The position numbers and the translations under genes are program-made. The notes beneath the pieces were generated by a model. The model had not been told where the DNA came from, made no database searches, and saw nothing but the letters and a program-made list of their open reading frames with translations. From assembly GCA_014654535.1 (NCBI GenBank), contig BNBA01000007.1:62001-126000 (forward strand): 64,000 bases of DNA, read 5' to 3'. Source of the DNA: Xanthomonas boreopolis (GTDB lineage Bacteria; Pseudomonadota; Gammaproteobacteria; Xanthomonadales; Xanthomonadaceae). Below are positions 33,375-41,531 of this stretch, piece after piece (position 1 is the stretch's first letter; each line of letters begins with the position of its first letter).

Positions 33375-33902
33375 TCACCGATCGCGCATGGCGGCGGGAA
33401 TAGACGTGAGCCGGCGCAGGTAGGCGTCTTCCGCCTCGGCCGCCTTGCTGGCGCACTCCTGCGCCTGCCTGCCCAAGGTGTGCAACAGGCTGATCTGCAT
33501 GTTCAGCGTGATGCGCTGAAGCTCGATCGCGTGCAGGTCTGCCAGCAGGTTGACCGGCGTGCTGGTGCTGGCCATCAGCTCCTGCCACAGGGCCACGCCC
33601 ATGGCTGACCTGTCTTGCTTGCGCCAGCGCAAAAACGTCGTGCCTGCGCCAGTGGTCTGCAGGGCCAGTTCGATGGGCAGCAGGTGGAAGGGATGCCCGA
33701 CGGCCTGTGGCAGCACCTGTCGCTGCGCCAAGCCAATCAACTCGTCGCGCATGGCGAAGCACTGGCTGGCCCAGGCCTCCAAGTCCCCTTTACCTTTAAA
33801 GGGCTTTAAAAGGCCTTTTAGAGAGGCGGCGTGTTCCATCCTCATGAAGGCGGTCTGTTGCAGGGGGCGGAAATAGCGGGTGTCGCAGTTCGGGTCGCTC
33901 AT
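33375..33902 (-). CDS. DUF3158 family ICE protein
   Basis: 175 residues, mostly helical: RYFRPLQQTAFMRMEHAASLKGLL at the start and VALWQELMASTSTPVNLLADLHAIELQRITLNMQISLL towards the end. It matches DUF3158, a family confined to this ICE class. The ATG overlaps the TIGR03761 stop (ATGA), so the two are co-translated; ssb follows after 73 bp. Function unknown. Confidence 0.83.
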   Translation of the reverse strand: MSDPNCDTRYFRPLQQTAFMRMEHAASLKGLLKPFKGKGDLEAWASQCFAMRDELIGLAQRQVLPQAVGHPFHLLPIELALQTTGAGTTFLRWRKQDRSAMGVALWQELMASTSTPVNLLADLHAIELQRITLNMQISLLHTLGRQAQECASKAAEAEDAYLRRLTSIPAAMRDR

Positions 33903-34681
33903 GCCTGCGCGTCCTCGCCCGCAGTGGTCTCGGGTGCCTCGGTGGTGGTGGCTTCGTCGCTGGGGGACTCGGCTGCGGCAGGACCGTCACCGCGCTGCTG
34001 CAGGCCACGGCGCACGATGGGCGGCGCGAACTTCGAGCGGCGCGTACCTTCCAGCACGTCCTGCGGCAGCTCGCCGAACTTTTCCAGCGCCGCGCGTGCT
34101 GCGGCGTTCTTCGCCGCGAAGTCGTCGCGGGTGCAGCCCGAATAGCGGTACTGCTGGGCCAACGAGAACAGGCTGCGCAGCGCATGCGCGCCCTCGTTGA
34201 GCCAGCGTTCGAGCGTCGAGCGATCGATCAGCGCGGTGTGGTGCGCGAGGATCAGCTTGCGGGCGATGTCGTCGTAGTCGGCGAGCAGATACACCGCGGC
34301 AAAGCCGAGCTGCGCATTGACGAACAGCGGCAGCTTGACGGGTTGCACGTTGAGGTTCTCGCCCAGGGTGAGTGCCGGCGGCACGCTCGCGAGCGCCTGG
34401 TCCACTTGCTCGCGCAGCGATTGCAGCGTGGCTTTCGTCTGGTCGAGCTTGTCTTCGATGCGCAGCATCCAGAAGTCGCTGTACGGGTCGTCCTGCTCCG
34501 AGCCGCGCCGCATCTTGTTCATCTGGGCGATATAGCCGTTCAGGCCGACGATGCCCGGTCGCCCCTCGGCGGCGGCGCGGCCATGCCAGATCCGCGAGGC
34601 GTGGTGCGTGTGTAGCGTCAGCGACATCGCGCTGCGCAGGGAGCCGAGATTCAGTTGCAGGGGTTCGTTGGTAGTTGCCAT
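33899..34681 (-). CDS. TIGR03761 family ICE protein (inrR position)
   Basis: 260 residues. Contains SLTLHTHHASRIWHGRAAAEGRPGIVGLNGYIAQ and YSGCTRDDFAAKNAAARAALEKFGELP, the signature region of TIGR03761, plus an acidic Ala/Thr tail. In ICEclc the gene at this position is inrR, needed for proper integrase expression; equating the two is from conserved gene order. The 318-bp gap upstream holds two of the 21-bp palindromes, so this is probably the head of the TIGR03761-DUF3158-ssb operon. Confidence 0.82.
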   Translation of the reverse strand: MATTNEPLQLNLGSLRSAMSLTLHTHHASRIWHGRAAAEGRPGIVGLNGYIAQMNKMRRGSEQDDPYSDFWMLRIEDKLDQTKATLQSLREQVDQALASVPPALTLGENLNVQPVKLPLFVNAQLGFAAVYLLADYDDIARKLILAHHTALIDRSTLERWLNEGAHALRSLFSLAQQYRYSGCTRDDFAAKNAAARAALEKFGELPQDVLEGTRRSKFAPPIVRRGLQQRGDGPAAAESPSDEATTTEAPETTAGEDAQA

Positions 34682-34800
34682 GGTGTCCGCTCGTTGTTGG
34701 AAAAAGAGCGGCCAGCTTCGGCAGGAAGCGGAAGGCAGTCAGTCAACAAACCGAAACCCGCCAGTCCCCGGTTCTGGGCGTGGCGGGTACATGCGGCGCG

Positions 34801-34821
34801 AGCTATCCCCTGGGGATAGCT
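34801..34821. repeat. 21-bp palindrome, copy 2 (upstream of TIGR03761 operon)
   Basis: Identical to copy 1: AGCTATCCCC, central T, GGGGATAGCT. Lies 120 bp before the TIGR03761 start, in a 318-bp gap (34682-34999) that has no gene. Confidence 0.7.
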
Positions 34822-34932
34822 CCATGGAGCGCCAAGGAACGCTGCACGCCGGGATCGGGGCGGACAACACTGACTCTGTGGCAGATGGTCGATGGCGGAC
34901 CTGCGACTGCTCCGCGCCGTGCTCGGCAGTGG

Positions 34933-34953
34933 AACTATCCCCAGGGGATAGCT
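34933..34953. repeat. 21-bp palindrome, copy 3
   Basis: AACTATCCCC, central A, GGGGATAGCT: the 17-bp core (34935-34951) is perfect, with one outer mismatch. Its centre is 132 bp from that of copy 2. Confidence 0.66.
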
Positions 34954-34999
34954 CTGCTGGCGGCCATGGACATCTACTTGCGCCGCCTTGCAGGCCTTC

Positions 35000-36244
35000 T
35001 CACTTGCTGGCGAGCAGATTGCGCAGCCGTTCGATGTGCTGCTTGGCGACTTCCGGTGGCACGGGCTTGCCCTGCGGCTGAGGTGGCGGTGCAGGTGGCG
35101 GCCGCTGGCTTGGAGGAACGGGGGCCGATGGCGCGTCCTTCTTGGCCCAGGCATTGAACTCGCCATGGATGGCCCGCTGGATGATGCCGAACAAATATCC
35201 CGCCGGATTGCGGATGCCGTGGCTGCTGCATCGTGTGGCCCATTCGTCTAGCACGGCCTGTCTCAGCGAGGCATCGACCTGCTGCAACGCCACCCTGGCA
35301 CCTGTCTGCTGCTCTGCCTTCAGTTCCGCGAAGCGCTTTGGCCATTGCAGGTCGCCCAGCGCACGCGCCTGCGCGGTAGTACGTACTTCATTAATACAAC
35401 TACTACGTACTGTACGGGCCTGCTTCGGATTCCGAAGAGAGGCGTCTGGCGCGGGTTTCGGCCCTGCTTCGGATTCCGAAGTGGGGTCATCATGATTCCG
35501 AAGAAGGCTCGAAGCCCCTTCTTCGGAATCGTGGATGTCCTCTTGCTGTGGATAACTTTCGGCCGCCGTGATGCCCTGGCTGGCGAGGCGTTCGGCCAGG
35601 ACCTGCAGCCGTGATGGCAGTGTGCGGCCGGAGAGCAGCGGGTCTTCCGCGATTTCCTTGAGCGTGTTCAGGCCGACCATCTGCACGGCCTTGGCCGCGT
35701 GGCCGAGGGACTGGCTGACCAGCGCCAGGTAGTCGGCGTCGAGCTGCATCGCTTCAAAGGGCGTCAACGGCTCGTCGTGAAGGACATAGAGGTTGCCGAG
35801 GATGCGGCCGGTCTTGGGGTCGCGGCGGCGCCGCACCAGGCTCAGCCATCGGGTCAGGCGCAGCAGCGTCAGGGCTCGCGCCACGGTTTCGTGCGAAGCC
35901 TGCCCGGCGCATGGCATCGAGGCCAGCCAGGGCCGCAACTGCTCATAGGTGGGGAATGCCGTCACACCATCGTCGTTGAGCATCAGCCGGAACACCTGCC
36001 AGGCGTTGCGCTCCAGCGGTGTCAGCCTGCGGTCGAGGAACAGCCGCCGCGGCACGGTCTCGTGCCGGTTGCCGCTGAAGAGGAACGCATCGCCAGACGC
36101 CGGGGCCGTGGACACCGGGACGGGCGTGGGTGTGGACGGGGGCACGTCGGCTTTGGGTTTGGGCGCAAGGTCCTTCAGCGCAGCGTCGAACAGGTCCGCG
36201 AGTGCGACGGGGCCACGACGTGGTGCGGTGTCGTCCACGGCCAT
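35000..36244 (-). CDS. STY4528 family replication protein
   Basis: 414 residues. After a proline-rich start the central domain (VPRRLFLDRRLTPLERNAWQVFRLMLNDDGV, FPTYEQLRPWLA, SHETVARALTLLRLTRWLSLVRRRR) looks like a winged-helix replication initiator and matches STY4528. The C-terminal third is disordered and then helical. The DNA encoding the linker (35376-35530) carries direct and inverted repeats beside an A+T-rich stretch. In ICEclc the gene at this place belongs to the regulatory operon (bisD/bisC region), so a regulatory role is also possible. Confidence 0.8.
   Translation of the reverse strand: MAVDDTAPRRGPVALADLFDAALKDLAPKPKADVPPSTPTPVPVSTAPASGDAFLFSGNRHETVPRRLFLDRRLTPLERNAWQVFRLMLNDDGVTAFPTYEQLRPWLASMPCAGQASHETVARALTLLRLTRWLSLVRRRRDPKTGRILGNLYVLHDEPLTPFEAMQLDADYLALVSQSLGHAAKAVQMVGLNTLKEIAEDPLLSGRTLPSRLQVLAERLASQGITAAESYPQQEDIHDSEEGASSLLRNHDDPTSESEAGPKPAPDASLRNPKQARTVRSSCINEVRTTAQARALGDLQWPKRFAELKAEQQTGARVALQQVDASLRQAVLDEWATRCSSHGIRNPAGYLFGIIQRAIHGEFNAWAKKDAPSAPVPPSQRPPPAPPPQPQGKPVPPEVAKQHIERLRNLLASK
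35376..35530. repeat. Iteron-like cluster with A+T-rich segment inside the replication gene
   Basis: Two exact 19-bp direct repeats CCTGCTTCGGATTCCGAAG (35419-35437, 35463-35481), each containing a perfect 15-bp palindrome; an exact 14-bp inverted pair GATTCCGAAGAAGG (35494-35507) and its complement (35517-35530); and, on the left, an A+T-rich stretch (35388-35403) flanked by TAGTACGTACT and TACTACGTACT. The surroundings are about 65 percent G+C. The layout resembles origins embedded in a replication gene, as in the lambda O gene. Confidence 0.6.
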
Positions 36245-36247
36245 GAC

Positions 36248-36808
36248 TCAACCCAAGCCCTGATCGACCCAGCTCTTGATCGAGGCCCAGACCACCGACA
36301 GAGGGAGCGACATGCCTTCGGCCAGATCCATGGCGGCGTCGAGGATCGAGGTTTCGTCTTCGAGATCGACATTCCTGCTGCTGGTCACGGCCTTCCATTG
36401 CCGCCACAGCTCCGTGTCCTGCTTCTCGTCCAGCACGGGGTGGCGGCCCTTGCGCTTGGGCAGGCCGAGGATTTCGCGTCGAAGCGCCACCTCTTGATGG
36501 GTCAAACCATAGAACCTGCTGACCATCTCGGTGCTCGCGCCCAGCCTGAGCATGCGATCGACCGTGGCGATCTCCTTCTCTACATCCTGCGCCTGCCTGA
36601 GCAGACGCCGGAGCACTTCGCGGTTGACCGTCACTGAGCACCATGACACGTTGGCGTTGGCCAGCACGCTGATCAGCGCGGGATGCTTGAGGGCATCCAG
36701 TTCTTCCTCACCAAACCCCATCAGCTTGCAGCGGCGCAGTTGCCCATTGCGCAGGTCATAGAGGGCCTGGGCGATGACGGCCTGGTTGAGTGGGTGTGGT
36801 GCGGACAT
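36248..36808 (-). CDS. DUF2857 family ICE regulator candidate
   Basis: 186 residues: QALYDLRNGQLRRCKLMGFGEEELDAL, then ISVLANANVSWCSVTVNREVLRRLLRQAQ, and a probable helix-turn-helix region around STEMVSRFYGLTHQEVALRREILGL. This is DUF2857. By gene order (parB, this gene, STY4528 gene, inrR) it equals one of the ICEclc BisC/BisD pair, the distant FlhDC-like activator of transfer competence; which one I cannot say with certainty. Confidence 0.8.
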   Translation of the reverse strand: MSAPHPLNQAVIAQALYDLRNGQLRRCKLMGFGEEELDALKHPALISVLANANVSWCSVTVNREVLRRLLRQAQDVEKEIATVDRMLRLGASTEMVSRFYGLTHQEVALRREILGLPKRKGRHPVLDEKQDTELWRQWKAVTSSRNVDLEDETSILDAAMDLAEGMSLPLSVVWASIKSWVDQGLG

Positions 36809-36823
36809 GCTGGCCTCCCTCGC

Positions 36824-38482
36824 TTACGTTCCAGCGTCCGCAGCGCCGGTTTCCAGGTCGAGCAGGCGGCGGGCCAGCCGCAGCAGACGGAACAGCTTGA
36901 CCAGCGCGGTGTCGCTCAACCGCCGAGCTGCCTCGCCTTGGCCGTACAGCAGCGCCGGCAGGTCGATGACGATTTGTCCGTGATCCAGGCCGACGTCAGC
37001 GGGCTGTTGACCAGCCAGGCACGCCAGCAGCGCCAGGACGGCACGGCCCAGCGGCCCCGGGTCCTGGGTGCGGGCACGGCAGACGAAGCCGATGCCGTCT
37101 GGACGGTCATCGATGCACTCGTCCAGGTCGGCCTCGCCCGCGATCTCGCGGGCGAACTGCGCGACATGGATGCGCAAGCACTCGGGCGTGTCCAGGCTCG
37201 GGTCGATGTACCAGACATCGGAGATCGGATAGAGCCCGCCGGCCTGCACCGGAATGGACTGCAAGACGTTCGCCGAGAAGTCGGGCGGCAGCGCATCGCC
37301 CAACTGGTCGGCGACCATGCGCTGGATGGACTGAAGCCGTTCGGTCGTCGGCGCGGGCGAGACGATGTGCTCCTGAAGCAGGTGGTCATCCGCTGTCCGA
37401 CTGGCCATGCTCGTCTGGCTGGCATCCGCGTCGATCTCGCGCGCGGAGGGGGTGGCCGCAGGTCGGCCTGCAGGCGGCGCTGCCGGCTCAGGCCCTGCCA
37501 TGGGCGGCGAGGTATCGGCAGGGGAACGCGCGACAGCTCCCGGCTCCGGCAATGTCGGCGGCATCGAGGGTGGCGTTGGGTCGCTGACCAAGGCACGCTG
37601 GCGGCTCTCGGATTCGGTCAAGTCCAGCGCGAGCACGTCGTAATCGACGCCCAGCAGTTCGGCCATCTGGCCGATCAACTCGTCCTGTACGCGCTGCGCG
37701 GAGAACTCGTCGGCCTGGACGTCGAATTGCGAGAGCACTTCCTGGAAGAACTCGTCGAAGTCCTGAACCAGTGAGCGGCCCTTGGCGTAGCGCTCCCACG
37801 CGAGCATGCAGGCTTTGCGCATGACCGACAGGCGTTCGACCTGGTGGCGGCCGAGGCCGCCATAGAGCACGGCGGGGATCGCGGGCAGCAGGTAACGCAC
37901 CGCGTCGTTCATCCGGCTGATGTGCGATTGCTGGACGGGGAAGCCATCCGCAGCAAGGCGGCGCGCCAGTTCGGACTGGCTCAAGGTGTTGCCACTCTCC
38001 TGTTCGTAGAACTCGCGCGCCTTCTCGACGCCAAGTGCGCGCTCGATGAACGTGAGGCCGCCGCGCAATTCGTTCTCGGCCAGGTGGCCGGTCAACATGA
38101 CGACTTCGCCGCGGCTGGGCCACGGCCGGAACAGGCACGATATGCAGAAGAAGCGCTCGTCCTTGGTCTCCGACCACAGTTCGCGCAGGATGGCCAGCCG
38201 CGTGTTGCCGCCGTTGCGGATGATGTAGTGGTCTTCACCGGGACGCCGGGTGATGGCCGGCGCCGCGTCTAAGCCACGCTCGCGGATGGATGTCTTGATG
38301 TCCTCATAGACAGGATTGCGCTTCTTGCGCGGGTCATGGTCGTAGGGGCGCAATTGGTCGAGGGTCACGACCATCGGCGTGTCGGCGATGGGGTCGCTCA
38401 AGGCCGAGGTGGACGGGCCGCTGCGCTCGAACCCGGCCGCGAGCAGCTTGCCGGCCATCTGCTGGGAGGTGATCTCAGCCAT
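36824..38482 (-). CDS. parB: ParB family partition/regulatory protein
   Basis: 552 residues, long for ParB. The N-terminal ParB domain is clear: VVTLDQLRPYDHDPRKKRNPVYEDIKTSIRERGLD and IIRNGGNTRLAILREL. A helix-turn-helix follows (SQSELARRLAADGFPVQQSHISRMND), then a long acidic, Pro-rich region and a C-terminal domain. I took the ATG at 38482 because GGGAGG lies upstream; the longer frame would overlap shi fully. Part of the alpA-parA-shi-parB operon. It may bind the 21-bp palindromes or the iterons, untested. Confidence 0.88.
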   Translation of the reverse strand: MAEITSQQMAGKLLAAGFERSGPSTSALSDPIADTPMVVTLDQLRPYDHDPRKKRNPVYEDIKTSIRERGLDAAPAITRRPGEDHYIIRNGGNTRLAILRELWSETKDERFFCISCLFRPWPSRGEVVMLTGHLAENELRGGLTFIERALGVEKAREFYEQESGNTLSQSELARRLAADGFPVQQSHISRMNDAVRYLLPAIPAVLYGGLGRHQVERLSVMRKACMLAWERYAKGRSLVQDFDEFFQEVLSQFDVQADEFSAQRVQDELIGQMAELLGVDYDVLALDLTESESRQRALVSDPTPPSMPPTLPEPGAVARSPADTSPPMAGPEPAAPPAGRPAATPSAREIDADASQTSMASRTADDHLLQEHIVSPAPTTERLQSIQRMVADQLGDALPPDFSANVLQSIPVQAGGLYPISDVWYIDPSLDTPECLRIHVAQFAREIAGEADLDECIDDRPDGIGFVCRARTQDPGPLGRAVLALLACLAGQQPADVGLDHGQIVIDLPALLYGQGEAARRLSDTALVKLFRLLRLARRLLDLETGAADAGT

Positions 38483-38723
38483 GACTGCCTCCCTGCGCTT
38501 GGGATCGGGCCTCGCGCTCGGCGCGGCGGATCTGCGCACGGGCATTGAGGGCCGCCCGATGGTCGCTGGCCGTCGAACTGGTGTAGATCGCGGCGCAGCC
38601 TGTCTTGGTGAATTTGAGGTGGCCGCCGGGCGTGCGCTTGACGTGCCAGCCTTCGCCGACAGCGAACTCGATCAGGGCGCGCAACCGCTTGTGGCCTCGG
38701 GCCAGTTCATGTGCGTTCGCCAT
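38475..38723 (-). CDS. shi: Shi-like small ICE protein (HicA-like fold)
   Basis: 82 residues: RALIEFAVGEGWHVKRTPGGHLKFTKTG, a dsRNA-binding/HicA-like pattern with the conserved GGHLKF, then SDHRAALNARAQIRRAERE. In ICEclc the gene between parA and parB is called shi and contributes to growth arrest of transfer-competent cells; the match here is by position, size and general fold. Overlaps parA by 17 bp and parB by 8 bp. Confidence 0.75.
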   Translation of the reverse strand: MANAHELARGHKRLRALIEFAVGEGWHVKRTPGGHLKFTKTGCAAIYTSSTASDHRAALNARAQIRRAEREARSQAQGGSHG

Positions 38724-39582
38724 GGGGCCTCCCGGCTTCAAGAGGGTGTGGCGGACGGCCGGACACCGTGGCAAATCGGTGCTGCCACTGCGGGAACAAT
38801 TCGGCGGCGAGATCGCGCATGGTGTCGAGCGCGGCGGGGGCGACTCTGCCCGGTGGCTGGCGGTACTCGATCCGATGCACCGGCAGGCCGCGCGTCGCGG
38901 CGCGCGGATAGGCTTCGATGGCCGGCACGTCGGTGGCCAGCACGCGGATGCCGGCGTGGCCCTGGAACAGGTCGCGCAGGGCCTGCTGGATCAGCCGGGC
39001 GTTCGTGGACACTGGATGGACGCGGTTGATGAGCAGGTGGAGCGGCGGCGGCTCGATGCCGAGGTGCCGGTACGGCGCGATGTCCTCCAGCAACTGCATG
39101 GTGCCGCGCCGCAGCTCGCGCGCCGCGAGGATTTCCGGGGTCACGGGCGACAGCGCAACGTCGGAAGCGAGCACCGCCATCTCCAGCAGCACCGACCGCG
39201 CACCCTGGGTGTCGATCAGCACCAGGTCGTAGAGGGGCGCCAGGACGGGCAGCAGGTGCCGCAACCGCAAACGCCCATCTGGCGCGTGCAGCAGCAAGGT
39301 GTTCAACTCGCCCCGGTGGTCGTTGGACAGCACCAGATCCAGGCCGGCGATGGTCGTGCGGGACACGAGTTGGCCGAGGTCGCGCTCGTTGAAGGCCAGC
39401 AATTCATAGATGCCGCCCGATGCGCGGCGGGCCAGCTCGTAGTAGGAGGACAAGGTGGGCTGTACGTCGAGGTCGAGCAGCAGCACGCGCAGGCCCGCGT
39501 CGGCGGCCAGTCCGCCGAGGTTGGCGGCGGTGGTCGTTTTGCCGACGCCGCCCTTGGTCGAGATGATGGATACAACCTGCAT
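38707..39582 (-). CDS. parA: ParA family ATPase
   Basis: 291 residues. Deviant Walker A STKGGVGKTTTAANLGG right at the N-terminus (about 8-24), the switch DLDVQPTLSSYYELA and DLVLIDTQGARSVLLEMAVLASD. A Soj/ParA-type partition ATPase that with ParB keeps the excised, replicating ICE in both daughter cells. ATG at 39582. Lies 43 bp downstream of alpA in the same operon. Confidence 0.93.
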   Translation of the reverse strand: MQVVSIISTKGGVGKTTTAANLGGLAADAGLRVLLLDLDVQPTLSSYYELARRASGGIYELLAFNERDLGQLVSRTTIAGLDLVLSNDHRGELNTLLLHAPDGRLRLRHLLPVLAPLYDLVLIDTQGARSVLLEMAVLASDVALSPVTPEILAARELRRGTMQLLEDIAPYRHLGIEPPPLHLLINRVHPVSTNARLIQQALRDLFQGHAGIRVLATDVPAIEAYPRAATRGLPVHRIEYRQPPGRVAPAALDTMRDLAAELFPQWQHRFATVSGRPPHPLEAGRPHGERT

Positions 39583-39625
39583 GGCGCTCTCCGTCTGGGA
39601 ATGGGGAAATCCGAGGGAGAACGGG

Positions 39626-39838
39626 TCAGGTGCGGTTGTTGAGGCGTTCGGCGATCCACTGGTCGATTTCGATCGAATCCCAGCCCACCGCGCGCACACC
39701 CAGTCGCAGCGCCTGCGGGAACTGGCGCTTCTTCATCAGGTTGTAGATGTGAGCGCGTTTGAAGCCGGACTTCGCTTCAACTTCATCGAGCCGCAGGATG
39801 CGGCGCTCGTGTGGTGGCAGTACAGGTACTTGCGACAT
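39626..39838 (-). CDS. alpA: AlpA family transcriptional regulator
   Basis: 70 residues. MerR/excisionase-like winged helix typical of AlpA: RILRLDEVEAKSGFKRAHIYNLMKKRQFPQALRLGVRAVGWDSIEIDQWIAERL. First gene of the alpA-parA-shi-parB-DUF2857 operon. In ICEclc transcription from this promoter is the first committed step to transfer competence. A palindromic promoter region lies at 39889-39925. Confidence 0.92.
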   Translation of the reverse strand: MSQVPVLPPHERRILRLDEVEAKSGFKRAHIYNLMKKRQFPQALRLGVRAVGWDSIEIDQWIAERLNNRT

Positions 39839-39888
39839 GGCGGTCACTCCTGAACGCTCAGTGGCGTTTGTTGGCGTGACCTCTATTC

Positions 39889-39925
39889 AATAGACATGGC
39901 TGCGGAAAGACATTGCAAATGCAAT
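39889..39925 (-). promoter_or_regulatory. Candidate alpA promoter with palindromic operator
   Basis: Minus strand TTGCAA (39913-39918), 18 bp, TCTATT (39889-39894). The -35 lies within a 14-bp palindrome ATTGCA-TT-TGCAAT (39912-39925), and a second palindrome CTATTCAATAG (39883-39893) covers the -10. The start of alpA is 51 bp further. Regulator binding is inference, by analogy with activation of alpA by BisR in ICEclc. Confidence 0.4.
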
Positions 39926-39956
39926 CTCCGCGACTGCACATACAAGCTGGAAGAAT

Positions 39957-40703
39957 TCACGCCGCTGCGCTACGCACATTCTTCCTGGCATTGGCGAACT
40001 TGCCGTTCAAGGTTCGCTCCGTGATGCCCATAGTGCCGCCATAGTGGGCGAGCAATGCAGTGACGATTGCCTCCTGCGTCTTGAAGCTGGAGTACGGCAC
40101 ACCCGATGGGGATTGACCCAGCATCAGCGTCAGCATGCCGCCGATGATGTTCAGGTACGTGGTCTCTGCTCGATCACTGATCGCGCACTGCTTGGACGCC
40201 AGGAGCACAGCAGACTGCTTGAGCAAGGCTTCGTGTTGCGCTTGCAGTTCGCGCATCTCGCGCCGGCTATGGTCCAGCGCGGCCTGTAGAGCGAGCCGCT
40301 CCAGCAGGATCGCCTGTCCTGTTTCCAGGCTGATGAAGGGATGCGCCATGCGCTCGCTGCGGCTGAACAGGAACCCGGGCCGATGCTCGGGATAGTGGGT
40401 GCGCATCCAGCGTTTCAGATCGACGTGGCGGACGGTCAGATCAGGTGAACTCACCAACTCTGGGTCATTGAGCGTGATCCCGTTCTTTCCGAAGGGCAGT
40501 TCGGCATTGAGGATGCCGTCGTAGATGCGTTCCGAATACAGCCGACACTCGTTCCATCGCGGGCAGTCCAACATCTGCGGCAGGCACCGCGGTGATGCGA
40601 TCGAAGCGAGGATCGACGCCTTGTACCGCAGCAACCCAGCCCACCGTATGGCAGCTTCGATGGGACGATAGAACACCTTTGATAATGGTGGCTCCTTGTG
40701 CAT
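39957..40703 (-). CDS. Hypothetical ICE right-end protein at the bisR position
   Basis: 248 residues, soluble and mixed alpha/beta, basic: MHKEPPLSKVFYRPIEAAIRWAGLL, four cysteines in the first 60 residues (CLPQMLDCPRWNEC), a coiled coil at about 160-195 (LQAALDHSRREMRELQAQHEALL) and a helical C-terminus (TLNGKFANARKNVRSAAA) that could be a DNA-binding end. In ICEclc the gene between alpA and the right end is bisR, the regulator that starts the transfer cascade. The assignment is by position and size only. AAGGAG precedes the ATG by about 9 nt. Confidence 0.72.
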   Translation of the reverse strand: MHKEPPLSKVFYRPIEAAIRWAGLLRYKASILASIASPRCLPQMLDCPRWNECRLYSERIYDGILNAELPFGKNGITLNDPELVSSPDLTVRHVDLKRWMRTHYPEHRPGFLFSRSERMAHPFISLETGQAILLERLALQAALDHSRREMRELQAQHEALLKQSAVLLASKQCAISDRAETTYLNIIGGMLTLMLGQSPSGVPYSSFKTQEAIVTALLAHYGGTMGITERTLNGKFANARKNVRSAAA

Positions 40704-41434
40704 GTTTTCGTCTCCTTTCGGAAGCGCTACATCACCGGCTCCTTTCTTGCCCTGCCAAGGGCTGTTGTGTCGTTTTGCCTGTGGCTGATGCCTGGGACGA
40801 TGCCCCGGAACGTGGGCGGACGAGATCATGGCATCCGCCACAGGTGGTCCTATCTTGCTCGATGTGCAAGAATCGACCAGTTGCCGGCCCGTCGAGTAAC
40901 AAGGAAGAAGCACGCTCGACAATGGCGCTCACGGTGCCAGCGTCATGGGGTGCGTCAAGCCCATCAAGACCGATTCGCTATGGTCTGATATCCCTACGGT
41001 TTCACAAGTCGCGCTGGGTCGCAGTCGTTGCTCAACGTCCAGAGGGACATAGAGAAAGCCGCGCGTGTGATGCCTGTTCCGGCATCCTGATATATCGATA
41101 TAGCATCCAGCGATCATGGGCTGTGGCTAGTTTGAGGCTGTTGCGCGTCGCTCCCACACGGTTGCCAGCCGACCAGGCGATGTGAACATGCACCCCATCT
41201 TTCCTCGCTCGCCACATGGCCTTCATCACGAACAGCCTTGCGCTGTGGTGCGCACGGCATCAAACCAAGCGCGGTTTCAACGCTCGATGCTGATGCCATT
41301 CCTGACGTGAGAAGACCTGGACGTGCCAACGGCGTTGCCGGGAGGGGCCTCTGGTAGCGATGTGTTCTGCGTCCGTTGTCAGGGGATGGAATGGCAGTTC
41401 TTGGATGCTGATGGAAGTTGTTGGATGAACCTTG
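40704..41434. other. Non-coding right end of the ICE
   Basis: About 730 bp without a credible gene: frames in both directions are short, without good ribosome binding sites. It contains an A+T-rich palindrome TATATCGATATA (41091-41102). It leads to the outward promoter and the attachment site. Such a quiet end region is also present in ICEclc. Confidence 0.6.
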
Positions 41435-41463
41435 TTGCCGAGGGCGAAAAACAAGGCTATAAT
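41435..41463 (+). promoter_or_regulatory. Outward-facing sigma-70 promoter at the ICE end (Pcirc-like)
   Basis: TTGCCG (41435-41440), 17 bp, TATAAT (41458-41463), 68 bp inside the attachment site and directed out of the ICE. ICEclc has a strong constitutive promoter, Pcirc, at the same place; after circularisation it drives the integrase gene. In the integrated state here it points at tRNA-Cys. Hexamers and spacing are near consensus; activity is inferred. Confidence 0.68.
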
Positions 41464-41531
41464 TCAGGCCTTCGCTGCTCACGGCGGCGGAGAAAGTGAT
41501 TGGGAAACAAGGATTTAGCGCCCTAGTGCCT

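Noticed and set aside
41091-41102. Palindrome TATATCGATATA as a dif/Xer or recombination site
   Set aside because: Only 12 bp, no 11-6-11 arm structure, far from the tRNA attachment core; left as an A+T-rich palindrome.
40592-41185. Possible plus-strand gene at the ICE right end
   Set aside because: Overlaps the 248-aa gene antisense at its start, no ribosome binding site and no recognisable protein; treated as non-coding.
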